A program made the position numbers and the translations under genes. The notes beneath the pieces are model-generated. The model was not told the DNA's origin. It worked only from the letters and a program-made list of their open reading frames with translations, and ran no database searches. A DNA stretch of 64,000 bases from positions 2,603,225 to 2,667,224 of the forward strand of contig CP054185.1 of NCBI GenBank assembly GCA_015180985.1. Reading direction: 5' to 3'. This DNA is from Flammeovirgaceae bacterium (GTDB taxonomy: Bacteria; Bacteroidota; Bacteroidia; Cytophagales; Cyclobacteriaceae). Below, in pieces: positions 9,777-19,420 of this stretch (within the stretch, counting starts at the first letter, position 1; each line of letters begins with the position of its first letter).

Positions 9777-11732
9777 GTGAAAAGGTATCAACTTCTTGCT
9801 GCCGGACTATTCCTTATCGGGCATGTACATGCCCAACAAACCACTCTCCAGCCCGTCAACTTTGCATCGGTGACCATTGCCGATGGTTTTTGGAAGCCCC
9901 GGCTACAAACTGTAGCCACAAAAACACTGGAAGCATGTATTCTTCAAACGGAAGTAAAAACACCCCGAATCCGAAATTTCGAAAAAGTGGTAAGAAACCA
10001 GGGCGAAAAACACGAAGGGATTTACTACGATGACAGCGATGTGTATAAAGCCCTCGAAGCAATTGCGTACTCCCTGAAAAACTTTCCTGACAAAGAACTG
10101 GAAGAACGGGCCGACCGTTGGATTGATGTCATCTCAAAGGCCCAGATGCCCGATGGATATTTGTTCACATGGTATCAGCTTGGCGATATTTCGAAACGCT
10201 GGACAGACATTGAAAAGCATGAAGATTATTGTGCCGGCCACTTAATCGAGGCTGCCGTAGCCTATTACAACACAACGGGAAAAGACAAGCTACTCAAAAC
10301 TGCCATCCGCTTTGCCAATCATATCGATTCAACCTTTCGCCTAAACAATAAACCCTGGTTCAGCGGTCATCAGGAAATTGAACTGGCCCTTGTGAAGCTT
10401 TATGTATTAACAAAAAACGATCGCTACCTCAAACTGGCCGATTGGTACCTGCAACAACGAGGTAACGGTTATTATCCCTACGGAAGCAATTGGATCACCC
10501 CTGACTACTGGCAGGATCTGAAGCCCGTTGCTGACCAAACCGAAATTACCGGCCATGCCGTGCGGGCCATGTATCAATACACCGGAGCAGCTGATGTGGC
10601 TGCCGCTACCGGCAACCAGCAGTATGGAAATGCCATGAAGGCCGTGTGGGAAGATGTAGTTTACCGCAACCTGTATATAACAGGTGGCATCGGTTCTTCG
10701 GGCCGAAACGAAGGATTTTCACATGATTATGATCTTCCAAATCTGCAAGCCTATTGCGAAACCTGTGCTTCAGTAGGAATGGTATTCTGGAATCAACGAA
10801 TGAATCGGCTTACCGGAGACGCTAAATTTATCGATGTGCTTGAACGAAGCCTCTACAATGGTGCCCTTGCCGGATTATCGCTTAGTGGTGATCGTTTCTT
10901 TTACGGAAATCCACTCGCATCATTTGGTACGCATGCCCGCAGAGAATGGTTTGGCACTGCATGCTGTCCCTCCAATATTGCACGACTTACGGCTTCGGTT
11001 GGCGATTACATTTATGCCACCTCTTCATCCGGTTTATGGATAAACCTTTTCATTGGTAATCAGGCAAATATTATGATAGAAAAACAGGTAATACCGGTTG
11101 CGATGGAAACTAACTACCCTTGGGATGGAACACTAAAAATAAAATTCGACCCGAAACAAAAAACTAAATTCGATTTGCGTATCCGTATTCCAGGATGGAG
11201 CAAAGGAATTCCAGTGCCCGGTAATTTGTACCATTTTAAAAATTTTATACACCAGGAACCTGTGGTGAAACTAAATGGGCAGCCGATAAAATGGACGGAA
11301 CAAAACGGCTACATCGTTATTAACCGTGCCTGGCAAAAGGCCGATGCAGTTGAAGTAACTTTTGCTATGCCCGTCAATGTAATCGTTGCCAACCAGGAAA
11401 TTAAGCAAAATGCCGATCGAATCGCCCTGCAACGTGGGCCACTGGTGTATTGTGTTGAGGGGGCTGACAATAACGGGAAGGCATGGGATTTTGTAATAGA
11501 AAATGATACCAGGTTTCAGACAAACTATCGGGCTGACTTACTTGGTGGAGTGACTGTTATACAGTTCAATGCAACAGGGCTTACCGGTGGGGGCGAGGGT
11601 GCCGAAGTAAAAAAAATTACTAAACCGGTTACCGCTATTCCTTACTTTGCCTGGAGCAACCGGGGAGCTAATGAAATGCAGGTGTGGTTACCCACAAGAG
11701 TAAAGGAGGTACGGATTAATCCTGATAATTAA
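9777..11732 (+). CDS. GH127 beta-L-arabinofuranosidase-like glycoside hydrolase
   Basis: The 651-aa protein belongs to the GH127/DUF1680 family, whose characterised member HypBA1 removes beta-L-arabinofuranosyl units. Aligning by motif, the acid/base Glu312 (GRNEGF), the zinc ligands Glu328 and Cys330 (CETCAS) and Cys396-Cys397 (ACCPSN) are all present, with Cys396 in the nucleophile position. An alpha/alpha barrel (about 100-440) and C-terminal beta domains are consistent with the length. The GTG at 9777 is chosen because it begins a clean signal peptide (KRYQLLAAGLFLIGHVHAQ). The upstream in-frame ATG lies inside the terminator hairpin. It is first in an operon with an aldose epimerase (15-nt gap) and a fused glycosidase-like gene. 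Confidence 0.92.
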   Translation: MKRYQLLAAGLFLIGHVHAQQTTLQPVNFASVTIADGFWKPRLQTVATKTLEACILQTEVKTPRIRNFEKVVRNQGEKHEGIYYDDSDVYKALEAIAYSLKNFPDKELEERADRWIDVISKAQMPDGYLFTWYQLGDISKRWTDIEKHEDYCAGHLIEAAVAYYNTTGKDKLLKTAIRFANHIDSTFRLNNKPWFSGHQEIELALVKLYVLTKNDRYLKLADWYLQQRGNGYYPYGSNWITPDYWQDLKPVADQTEITGHAVRAMYQYTGAADVAAATGNQQYGNAMKAVWEDVVYRNLYITGGIGSSGRNEGFSHDYDLPNLQAYCETCASVGMVFWNQRMNRLTGDAKFIDVLERSLYNGALAGLSLSGDRFFYGNPLASFGTHARREWFGTACCPSNIARLTASVGDYIYATSSSGLWINLFIGNQANIMIEKQVIPVAMETNYPWDGTLKIKFDPKQKTKFDLRIRIPGWSKGIPVPGNLYHFKNFIHQEPVVKLNGQPIKWTEQNGYIVINRAWQKADAVEVTFAMPVNVIVANQEIKQNADRIALQRGPLVYCVEGADNNGKAWDFVIENDTRFQTNYRADLLGGVTVIQFNATGLTGGGEGAEVKKITKPVTAIPYFAWSNRGANEMQVWLPTRVKEVRINPDN

Positions 11733-11747
11733 TTCACCGCATGTAAT

Positions 11748-12863
11748 ATGAAGAGTCTGATTGGTATTTCTTCCCTTGCTATTTTGGCAAGTATTGTAAT
11801 TACCTGCCAGTCGGGTAAGCAAGAAAAATCCAAAAACATAACAGAATCCACCTATGGTATGATTGGTAATAATGAAGTAAAACAATTTACCATCCGTAAT
11901 ACAACCGGAATGATTGTGAAGGTGCTGAATTATGGTGGAACCATCACCGACATTATCGTGCCCGACCGGAATGGAAACCCGGGTAACGTAGTATTGGGTT
12001 TTGATAATCTGGAAGGGTACCTCCGTTCGGAAAATCCATATTTCGGATGCCTGGTAGGCCGGTATGCTAACCGGATTGCCAACGCACAGTTTTCCCTTAA
12101 CGGTCAAACGTATAAGCTATCAGCCAATAACAACGGCCATTCGCTGCATGGCGGAGAAAAAGGTTTTAATAAAGTGCTTTGGAATGCTGATATACTATCC
12201 GATAGCAGCTTGCAGTTAACGTACCTTAGTCCGGATGGCGAAGAAGGGTACCCGGGTAACGTAAATGTTAAGGTAATTCTGACCGTCACATCAAAAGACG
12301 AACTTATACTTGATTACACCGCCACAACCGATAAACCAACTCCCGTTAACCTCACCAGTCATTCGTATTTTAACCTGTCGGCCGGGAAGTCGCCCACGAT
12401 ACTTGATCATGAGTTGATTATCCGCTCAGAAAAATTAACGGCCGTCAACAACGAACTTATACCGACCGGAAAATTTGACGAGACCTTGCGCACACCATTT
12501 GATTTTATAGAACCTAAACGAATCGGTGAAGAAATTAATCAGGTAGCGGGCGGTTACGATCATAATTACGTGATCCTGCCTTCTGAAAAATCTCCTGCCA
12601 GGGCTGCAGAATTATATGATCCACAAAGCGGCCGCACACTTACTATATTCACTACCGAGCCGGGCATCCAATTTTACTCCGGTAATTTTCTTAACGGAAC
12701 CTTAACCGGCAGGGGAGGTCAGGTATATCAAAAACATGCCGGCCTGTGCCTGGAGCCCCAGCACTTTCCTGATTCGCCCAACCAGCCGGCATTCCCAAAT
12801 ACCGTTCTTCAGTCTGGCGAGATGTACAGGCAAACCAGTATTTACAGGTTTTCGGTGCGATGA
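11748..12863 (+). CDS. galM: lipoprotein aldose 1-epimerase (mutarotase)
   Basis: The 371-aa mutarotase interconverts alpha and beta anomers of free sugars. Active-site features are GRYANRI, His134 in LHGGEKGF, His205 in SHSYFNL, Asp271 in GYDHNY and the general base Glu336 in [13 protein letters not shown]. Unlike cytoplasmic GalM it carries a lipoprotein signal with Cys20 (VITC), so it should sit in the periplasm or on the outer membrane. There it could process sugar released by the adjacent glycosidases. Its TGA overlaps the ATG of the next gene by 4 nt (ATGA), so translation is coupled. The sugar is likely arabinose or galactose, by context only. Confidence 0.94.
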
Positions 12864-15664
12864 AAATACATGGATTAGCGGTTTATTTTGTTGTTGCCCT
12901 TAGCAAAGGTTGGGCCCAGGAAGCCCCTCTAAGCGACTTATATATTAGTGAGCTGAAGGCCATTGGCTGTACAAACAGATATGCCAACTGGAAATTTGGC
13001 GTACCGTTGCTTGAATTTGATGTAAACGGCATAACGTACCAATCATCTTCACAGAGTCTACTCAACATTTCAATTACGGATAAGGTAGCCGATGAAGCAG
13101 GTTTTCGCTTTAAAGTAACCTTTACAAATGCATCTTCTGCTTCGCTCACACTAAGCAATGTCATTCCGTTTGGGGCTGCCGACAAAGAAATGTATATCAC
13201 CGGCAGGGGCAACCATCCGCTTTCGCGAACGCACCTGTTTCTTCCTGGAAGAACCCCGGTAAACGTAATTGTCCCGGACAATGCCTGGAATCTCGGCTAC
13301 AGCTGTTTTAAACTGGATGACCAGCATAACCTTTTTGGTTTAACCAGGCGCGACCCGGATTCATTCATAAAGGCTACCCGCAAACGCTTTGAAACCATTT
13401 TGCTTCCGGGCGGATCAGTAAGCTACTTCTTTTATGCAGACCTGTACCGGGGAACCTGGCAGGATGGACTGCGTAAGGTGTTGCAAGAACGCTATTTGTA
13501 TGACCTGAAAGAATTTGATGATGGATTATACAGGCGTACTGACCTTCAGTGGATTAAAAAAGCTTACGTAATGCATTTGATGATGGCCTGGGACAAGGAC
13601 TATTACGATTATACCACCGGCCGGTTCAACTGGGACAAATTTCAGGAGCGCGCACAACAACTGTATGGTGGCGATGATGTAATCTGCCTGTGGCCCACGT
13701 GGCCTACACTTGGACTTGACCAGCGAAATCAGTTTGATATGTACCGCGATTTACCCGGAGGACTTACCAGACTGCGTGAACTGGCCGATTCGCTTCGTAG
13801 TCGTGGCACAAAATTCTTCATCGCATATAATCCCTGGGATGAGAGTACCCGCAGCGAAGGACATCTTCAGGGACTGGCTAAACTGATTAAAGAAACCTCG
13901 GCCGATGGCGTGGTACTCGATACAAAAGGCGAATCAAGTAAAGAATTGCAGGAAGCTGCCGATGCCGTTAAGCCGGGTGTGATCATGTACAGCGAGGGCA
14001 TGGCCGTTCCGAAAGATATGCCCGGCATCATCAGCGGGCGTGTACACAATGCGCTGTACTATCCGCCCATGCTTAACCTGAACAAAATTATCCGGCCCGA
14101 CTTTGCTATTTTCCGGGTTGCCGAAGTTTTTAAAGAGCCCATCAAACGCGAATACGCGGTGGCATTCTTTAACGGCTATGGAACTGAGATCAATCAATTT
14201 GCACCCGGACATCCCGAATGGGAAGAAGAACAATACCGCTTTTTAGGAAAAACTACACGCATTCTCCGCGAAAACTCATCGGCTTTTAACTCATTCGGAT
14301 GGACACCATTAATCCCCACCTTGCGCGACAGCATCTGGGTAAACCAATGGCCCGCATCCGATGTGAGTATCTACACGGTTTTCCGTCCGAAGAAGACCCT
14401 TTACACAATTTTCAGTCTTAAGGCAGAAGGTTACAAAGGTCCTTTATTTGAGCTTCAACAAGAAGCTAATTATCACTATGTTGATCTTTGGCATCACGAG
14501 GAAGTTATTCCGGTTGCGGTAAACAACAGATTATTTTTACCAGCTAAACTTGAAGCATTTAACAGTTATGAGCTGGGAACTAATAATGAAGGATCCGTAA
14601 GCTGCATCGCCAGTTTACCGCAACTGCTGCGGGTTTCTTACCGCAACAATTATCTCCACATAGAAGCAGGCAAAGGTTCGGAAATCCGGTTATGGATGGG
14701 TAATCCTGGCTATGGTAAATCCTATCAAAGTTTTGCCCGTGCTCATCATAAGCTGTTTCTGCCCAACTACATCGGCCGGTATGAGGGCAAACTGGTGATT
14801 CAACTGATGGATGGTGATGAACTGGCTGATGAACGGATTGTAACGATCAAGCCGGGTACACCCCGGTTGATATCCCGTATACAACCATTGGCAGCAGTAC
14901 CTGATAAGAAGGTGCCGGGTATGGTGCGTATTCCAGCCGGCAAGTTTGTGTTTAAAACCACCCATGGCGATGCATTTATTCCGTATCCGGAAGAAGGAGA
15001 GGGGGAGAAGTTTGATATGAATGCCTTCTGGATGGACCGCACTCCGGTTACAAACAGTCAGTTTAGGCAATTTCTGCAAGCCACTGGTTACCAGCCTGTT
15101 GATACTGCTAACTTCTTAAAACACTGGCAGCATGGTGCTATTCCAAGTGGCCAGGAAAACTTTCCTGTTGTATATGTATCCTACGAAGATGCTCAAGCCT
15201 ACGCAGCCTGGGCCGGTAAACGATTGCCAACCGAACTGGAGTGGCAATATGCAGCACAAACAGAAAAAGGTAATGAGTGGCCCTGGCGGCAAACCAAACC
15301 GGTTACGCGAAAAGAACAGTTTGTAACCGAAACCTTAACGGTAACTGCCATCGAGGGAATTAATCCTCGTTTTGCCAATCTGGGCGATGGAAAATTGTAC
15401 CCCGTTGGCAAGTATCCACGCGGAGTCAATCCACACAGTTTACTTGACTTAACCGGTTGTGTTTGGCAGATAACCAACGACTTATATGAAAGTGGCAGCT
15501 ACCGGTATATAATCCTGAAAGGAGGAAGCTACTTTAAACCCTCATCCAGTTGGTGGTACGTGCAGGGCGGCCCGCGCGAACTGCATTACAGGCAGGCACT
15601 GCTACGGGTATCGCAGGGTTTTGAACGGAATGCTACTGTAGGTTTCCGTTGTGTGAAAGATTAG
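12860..15664 (+). CDS. glycosidase-like TIM-barrel fused to a SUMF1/FGE-type domain
   Basis: The 934-aa secreted protein has a signal peptide (ending GWAQ), a beta-sandwich N-terminal part (20-220), a barrel-like region (about 225-560) and a C-terminal SUMF1 fold (about 684-934: [37 protein letters not shown]). In the barrel, candidate acidic residues are Asp354 (VVLDTKG) and Glu379 (MYSEGMA), in an arrangement like retaining glycosidases related to clan GH-D. I cannot assign a GH family. The SUMF1 part lacks the paired copper-binding cysteines of true formylglycine-generating enzymes: the segment after GGSYF is [16 protein letters not shown] binding or structural role is therefore more likely than sulfatase activation. 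It is coupled to galM by an ATGA overlap. Confidence 0.85.
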
Positions 15665-15691
15665 CCGGGCTGTTAAGGATACACTAAAAGA

Positions 15692-16852
15692 ATGACTGAC
15701 CCCAATGCTTCCTATTACTTGTACAATAAGGCTCAACTTATTCGGGGAGGAGCGGAATACTTTGATCTTCTTGAGCGGCTCATTGATACGGCCAACCATT
15801 CGGTTTACCTCCAAACGTATATTTACGAGGCAGATGAAACAGGAATGCGCATTGCAGCAGCTTTAATGAGGGCGGCTGGCAGGGGTATTTACGTGCATTT
15901 ACTGGTTGACGGGTACGCCTCTCAGAATCTGCCGGCAAACTTCATTAAAGATTTAAAGAACACGGGAATTAACTTCCGTTTTTTTGAACCTCTTTTTAAA
16001 AGCAAATACTTTTATTTCGGCCGAAGACTACACCATAAAGTGTTGGTGGTTGACGGTCGTTACGGTGTTGTGGGCGGATTAAACATCAGCAACCGCTACA
16101 ACGATACACCTGCACAAAAAGCCTGGCTTGATTGGGCAATTTGTGTGGAGGGGGAAGTGTCAGCAGCTCTTTACAACATTTGTGCTTCACGTTCCATTTC
16201 GCCTTGGCGGTTAAAAGGGGTTCAGATTCCACCGGCACCAACTTATCTGCTGCCTAAAGAAGTCTGCCCGGTACGGGCTCGTGCCAACGATTGGGTAAGA
16301 GCCAAACGGGAAATAACGCGCAGCTACATTGAAATGCTCGATCAGGCTAAGCATCAGGTTATTATCATGTCGAGTTACTTTATTCCCGGACGGCAAATCA
16401 GGCGACATATGGAGCGAGCAGTAAAGCGGGGTGTGCGTATCCGTTTAATCCTGGCGGGTGTCTCTGATGTGCGCCTGGCCAAGGATGCTGAGCGGTTTAT
16501 GTACCGGTGGCTGTTTAAACGTGGTGTGGAGGTGTACGAGTACCAACCCAATGTTCTGCATGCGAAAATATCTACCTACGACCGCAAATGGGTGACCGTT
16601 GGATCCTATAACGTGAATGAAATAAGCGAAAAAGCCAGTGTTGAATTAAACCTGGATGTGTTTGATAAGGTTTTTGCTGCCGAAGTAGAGACCCGGCTGG
16701 TTGAGATTATGGTGCGCGACTGCAGACGGGTTACCGATGAAGAACTTAACAGAAAGTTTAATCTGGGTCATCGTATGCTTCAATGGGGGGCTTATACCAT
16801 TATCCGCACATTGCTGGTATTATTTACATTCTATTTCAGGCATAGGGAGTAA
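15692..16852 (+). CDS. phospholipase D-family protein, cardiolipin synthase-like
   Basis: A 386-aa protein with two HKD motifs: His114-Lys116-Asp121 (HHKVLVVD) followed by GGLNI, and His290-Lys292-Asp297 (HAKISTYD) followed by GSYNVNE. This two-domain layout is typical of cardiolipin synthases and other phosphatidyltransferases. The N-terminal membrane helices of classical ClsA are missing, as in ClsB-type enzymes. A hydrophobic stretch near the C-terminus (GAYTIIRTLLVLFTFYF) may attach it to the membrane. It follows the sugar operon by 27 nt but has no obvious functional tie to it. Phospholipid transfer is likely; the exact substrate is not proven. Confidence 0.88.
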   Translation: MTDPNASYYLYNKAQLIRGGAEYFDLLERLIDTANHSVYLQTYIYEADETGMRIAAALMRAAGRGIYVHLLVDGYASQNLPANFIKDLKNTGINFRFFEPLFKSKYFYFGRRLHHKVLVVDGRYGVVGGLNISNRYNDTPAQKAWLDWAICVEGEVSAALYNICASRSISPWRLKGVQIPPAPTYLLPKEVCPVRARANDWVRAKREITRSYIEMLDQAKHQVIIMSSYFIPGRQIRRHMERAVKRGVRIRLILAGVSDVRLAKDAERFMYRWLFKRGVEVYEYQPNVLHAKISTYDRKWVTVGSYNVNEISEKASVELNLDVFDKVFAAEVETRLVEIMVRDCRRVTDEELNRKFNLGHRMLQWGAYTIIRTLLVLFTFYFRHRE

Positions 16853-16874
16853 AGGGTAAAGGCAAAAAATATAT

Positions 16875-16949
16875 TTAACATAATATAAATTATATAACTC
16901 TTGCCTGCGCTTCTGCCTGATGCTCAGTTATATAATTATATTATGTTAA
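16875..16949. repeat. AT-rich inverted repeat, 24/25-nt arms
   Basis: The left arm (16875-16899) begins TTAACATAATATAAATTATA and the right arm (16926-16949) is its reverse complement with a single one-base indel. A 26-nt GC-rich spacer separates them. The outer ends TTAACATAAT/ATTATGTTAA recur at 17814-17823 and in related form at 18298 and 18461. Confidence 0.75.
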
Positions 16950-17078
16950 CCATCTGGCGCCCTCCATCACGCAATCCCTGCGGGCGCCATCTGGGGGTTT
17001 ACGGTTCTGTATGAAGTACGGGAAGTTGCCGCGCTTGCCAACCGCACAGTTATATAATTTGACGTTATATTAAATAGC

Positions 17079-17126
17079 CGCTCAAGCCTGCCCGCATCCG
17101 GGCCTCAGTGCACACAGTCTTGAGCG
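17079..17126. repeat. short inverted repeat CGCTCAAG/CTTGAGCG
   Basis: Two perfect 8-nt arms (17079-17086 and 17119-17126) flank a 32-nt spacer that contains a smaller GCCCGCATCCGGGC palindrome. It could fold into a nested hairpin. Function is unknown; it belongs to the palindrome-rich island. Confidence 0.5.
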
Positions 17127-17406
17127 CCTGTTAATGGTGAAGTGCACAGCTAAAAGTTTTTTTTCCCACGCGCATTTAAAGGCACCAACCGCACAAAGCA
17201 TAAGTATTGCAAGCCGCGCTTATCAGCGCACAAGCCTAAGCCCGCAATACACATGCTTTCTTGCCAACGCTATTAGAATTACTCAAAATCATTTTGGTGC
17301 TTTATAAAGCTCACACATTGTATTTGATTTGCTCCGCTCGCGCTACGCATTAAACTGCGGTGTTCCCCGATGCTTCGATCGGGACGACAAGCGCACTTTT
17401 TGTTAT

Positions 17407-17434
17407 GTACTTTTTGCCTTGATGCAAAAAGTAC
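17407..17434. repeat. perfect hairpin, 10-bp stem
   Basis: GTACTTTTTG (17407-17416) and CAAAAAGTAC (17425-17434) are perfect complements around an 8-nt loop. The loop sequence CCTTGATG is echoed by ATCAAGG just downstream. It sits next to the 3' end of the GIY-YIG gene and could serve as its terminator or as part of a mobile unit. Confidence 0.65.
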
Positions 17435-17442
17435 CAAAAAAA

Positions 17443-17727
17443 TCAAGGCCCAAAAATGCTTCCACCCGCCTGGCCCGTGAAATAAGATTTGAGCCGGTTC
17501 TTTAAGAACATTTTGCCATAATGAGTTTTGAGGTACTTTTCACGATGCAAAGCATCAGCTTTGGACAAGCATGCTTCGAAGTAAATCAGTCTTAACGGAC
17601 GTCTGTCTTTTGTTGATGGAACCCTCCCAAGCTGATGCTGCTCAAATCTTAGTTCCAAATTTTCTGTGTAGCCTGTGTAGAGCTTGCCATCCTTATCACT
17701 GTGAAGTATGTAGACATAGTACACCAT
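17443..17727 (-). CDS. small GIY-YIG nuclease-family protein
   Basis: This 94-aa protein is a minimal single-domain GIY-YIG nuclease of the small UPF0213-like type. Visible parts are YYVYILHS (the GIY-like strand), LYTGYTENLELRFEQH (YIG strand and the following helix with Arg) and HREKYLKT, whose Glu fits the metal ligand. It would cut DNA if active; no target is known. The C-terminal tail SYFTGQAGGSIFGP is encoded by the left inverted repeat of a 346-bp unit that brackets the gene. That implies the gene travels with, or has been invaded by, this repeat. It stands alone in a gene-poor island. Confidence 0.85.
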   Translation of the reverse strand: MVYYVYILHSDKDGKLYTGYTENLELRFEQHQLGRVPSTKDRRPLRLIYFEACLSKADALHREKYLKTHYGKMFLKNRLKSYFTGQAGGSIFGP

Positions 17728-17792
17728 ACCCGAAGATAAAAATTTGGAACTATTTCACGGGCCAAGCCAACACACCGCCCCGCTTTTGGGCC
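17447..17792. repeat. unit with ~40-bp imperfect terminal inverted repeats enclosing the GIY-YIG gene
   Basis: The left end (17447-17484) and right end (17751-17792) are related as inverted repeats. The inner 14 nt TATTTCACGGGCCA and outer 9 nt TTTTGGGCC match exactly, with a diverged, slightly different-length middle. The enclosed DNA is almost exactly the GIY-YIG gene. No target-site duplication was confirmed. Confidence 0.6.
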
Positions 17793-17885
17793 GGGCCAGC
17801 GCACTCACGTTACTTAACATAATGTGATCAATACTTGCTGACTTGCTTTTCAAAGCTGTACTCGACTAGTTCTTCGAATGTTTTC

Positions 17886-18284
17886 TTACTTCACGCTGAT
17901 GCCATATTCGTTGTGCTTGACAGCCGAGTTTGTGAATAGCTGATTAGGGTTTTTCCAAACTGTTGATGGAAACAGGTACTTCACCGGCTTTTTTCCATCG
18001 ACAAATATTACTAGGCCAATTAAAAGGTCTGAACGCAGACCCATATCCAAATGATTGTGCGGAATAAACGCATAGGTTGTTTTGTCAATGCATATCTGCT
18101 TACACAGCACTTCAAACTCTTCTTCGGTTTGTCTATTTGATACTTTGAAGTTGGCTCCTTTATGTTCAACATAGCTGGTAATGACATGATGCTGCTCCGA
18201 CATGATAAAGTCAGTCTTGATGATGGTTTCTGCCAATTGGTCAAGCTTGGATAATGGACGGAGTTTTGACCAGTCTTTGTTCAT
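17886..18284 (-). CDS. unknown 132-aa protein in accessory island
   Basis: The protein begins MNKDWSKLRPLSKLDQLAE and ends NEYGISVK, with a moderately hydrophobic beta-alpha pattern (for example LLIGLVIFVDGKKPVKY). There is no signal peptide, membrane helix or motif I recognise. The start ATG fits the first plausible codon, and a second small reading frame inside is a shadow. It lies alone between the GIY-YIG unit and another palindromic element, facing the same way as the nuclease gene, so it may be a cassette-type accessory gene. No function proposed. Confidence 0.6.
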   Translation of the reverse strand: MNKDWSKLRPLSKLDQLAETIIKTDFIMSEQHHVITSYVEHKGANFKVSNRQTEEEFEVLCKQICIDKTTYAFIPHNHLDMGLRSDLLIGLVIFVDGKKPVKYLFPSTVWKNPNQLFTNSAVKHNEYGISVK

Positions 18285-18743
18285 GCTTAAAAATACTTAA
18301 ACATAACGCAAAGTTACGGGCGTGCGGAATAGAAAGCCGCAAGGGTACGCTCCGCCTGCTCGTAAAAAAATCTCCACCCTCCCCTCCTGCCAACCCACAT
18401 GCCTTGGATAGTATTTTTTTACGGCAGCCCTTGCATCTTTCTATCCGATCCCGTGTGGTCGCGTTATGTTTAAATATATCATTCGTCTCTTCATCGGTGG
18501 CTTGGCTGTCGTTCGGTTTTCGGTTTGGCGCCTGCCTGTCCGGTGGCAGGTTAGGCCATTCCTGTTTGCTTTCTGTCCCTCTGGCATCAAAGAGGTTTTC
18601 ATCAGGTTCTTGTGGCTTGAGTGTTCCATTTCAGAGCTCCATTTTTAGGGGGATCTTTTAAGCAGTTCTCTAGATGTCAGATTCCTGACAAGTTTAATCA
18701 AACTTTCTAACCATTATTGTGGTTAAGCGATAAACCAACCTTT
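18285..18743. other. gene-free right part of the accessory island
   Basis: About 460 nt without a convincing gene. It contains the 175-bp element at 18298-18472. Small open frames here (for example plus-strand 18254-18661) have no protein-like features. The last 100 nt lead into the outer-membrane gene at 18744; no good promoter match was found. Confidence 0.5.
18298..18472. repeat. 175-bp element with perfect 12-nt inverted ends
   Basis: TAAACATAACGC (18298-18309) and GCGTTATGTTTA (18461-18472) are perfect inverted repeats. Similarity continues inward (ACGGG and CGGAATA against CCGATCCCGT on the other side), so most of the element forms an imperfect palindrome. This shape resembles integron attC recombination sites, but the strict core GTTRRRY is not met, so it is listed only as a repeat. 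Confidence 0.6.
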
Positions 18744-19418
18744 ATGAGAATATCAGCAATATGCTTCCTTTGCCTGCTTACATTTACTGCTGGATTTGCA
18801 CAGGATTCTCGATCTGTCAATTACGCTGGTTTTACCGGAGCTATTGGCAACAACCAGGGAAATGTGTCATTGGATTACTTTCATCTATGGAAACTGGGAA
18901 AATCTAAAAAAATAGAAATTGGTCTGGGAGGCAGGTTCACATCCTACTTTGGCTCTTCTCAATACTATTCTTCTGCCCCGGCATCTTTGGCGGAGGATGA
19001 GAGTAAATCCGACTCACTTTTGCTTTCAACCCCGCAGGTAAATGCCCTGAACCTGGCCATGAACTTAGGCTACAGGCTATCCAGCAAAATCGGGTTAGGA
19101 TTCAACATCGATGCCATCGGATTTTCCTTTGGGGCCAAGCAAAATGGATCTTACATCAATGGCCCTCAGGGGCAGGCTACATCAGCCTCACCTACCTCTT
19201 TTAATATCTTGTTGGTAGGTAATAACGACAAGGGAAGCCTGAATTCTGAATTTTACCTGCGATACTTCTTTAAAGAGAAGCTGGCTGTTAAAGTGGCATT
19301 TCAATTTTTATTTACAGAGTTCACCACCGACACACCAGTGCAACAACTGCCGGAACCCAATGATCGGTTCAGAAATAAATCCAGTTTATTCAGCGTAGGT
19401 ATAACCAAACAATTTTAG
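18744..19418 (+). CDS. predicted outer-membrane beta-barrel protein
   Basis: A 224-aa protein with a signal peptide (MRISAICFLCLLTFTAGFAQ) and a mature part with alternating strands. It has glycine-rich turns (GLGGRFTSYFG, SKIGLGFNIDAIGFSFG) and ends KSSLFSVGITKQF with a terminal phenylalanine, as in barrel proteins recognised by the BAM machinery. The ATG at 18744 is chosen because it starts the signal; an upstream in-frame start would add nine unlike residues. It is first of a close four-gene set (gaps of 2, 1 and 4 nt) with DM13, YceI and Omp85-like proteins. Function unknown. Confidence 0.78.
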   Translation: MRISAICFLCLLTFTAGFAQDSRSVNYAGFTGAIGNNQGNVSLDYFHLWKLGKSKKIEIGLGGRFTSYFGSSQYYSSAPASLAEDESKSDSLLLSTPQVNALNLAMNLGYRLSSKIGLGFNIDAIGFSFGAKQNGSYINGPQGQATSASPTSFNILLVGNNDKGSLNSEFYLRYFFKEKLAVKVAFQFLFTEFTTDTPVQQLPEPNDRFRNKSSLFSVGITKQF

Positions 19419-19420
19419 GC

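Larger units (their letters stand above)
16853..17442. other. gene-free stretch rich in palindromes
   Basis: About 590 nt without a convincing gene. It holds several inverted repeats (listed separately), runs of AT-rich palindrome and GC-rich patches. A third partial copy of the AT-rich motif (AGTTATATAATTTGACGTTA) lies near 17049. Base composition switches abruptly between these patches, unlike neighbouring genes. It looks like the left part of an accessory island extending to about 18.7 kb. Confidence 0.6.

Noticed and set aside
18298-18472. True integron attC site
   Set aside because: Shape fits but the GTTRRRY/RYYYAAC core is not matched and no integrase is present; kept only as a repeat.
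18254-18661. 135-aa plus-strand open frame in the island
   Set aside because: Composition is not protein-like, it covers a palindromic element and it overlaps the opposite-strand gene start.
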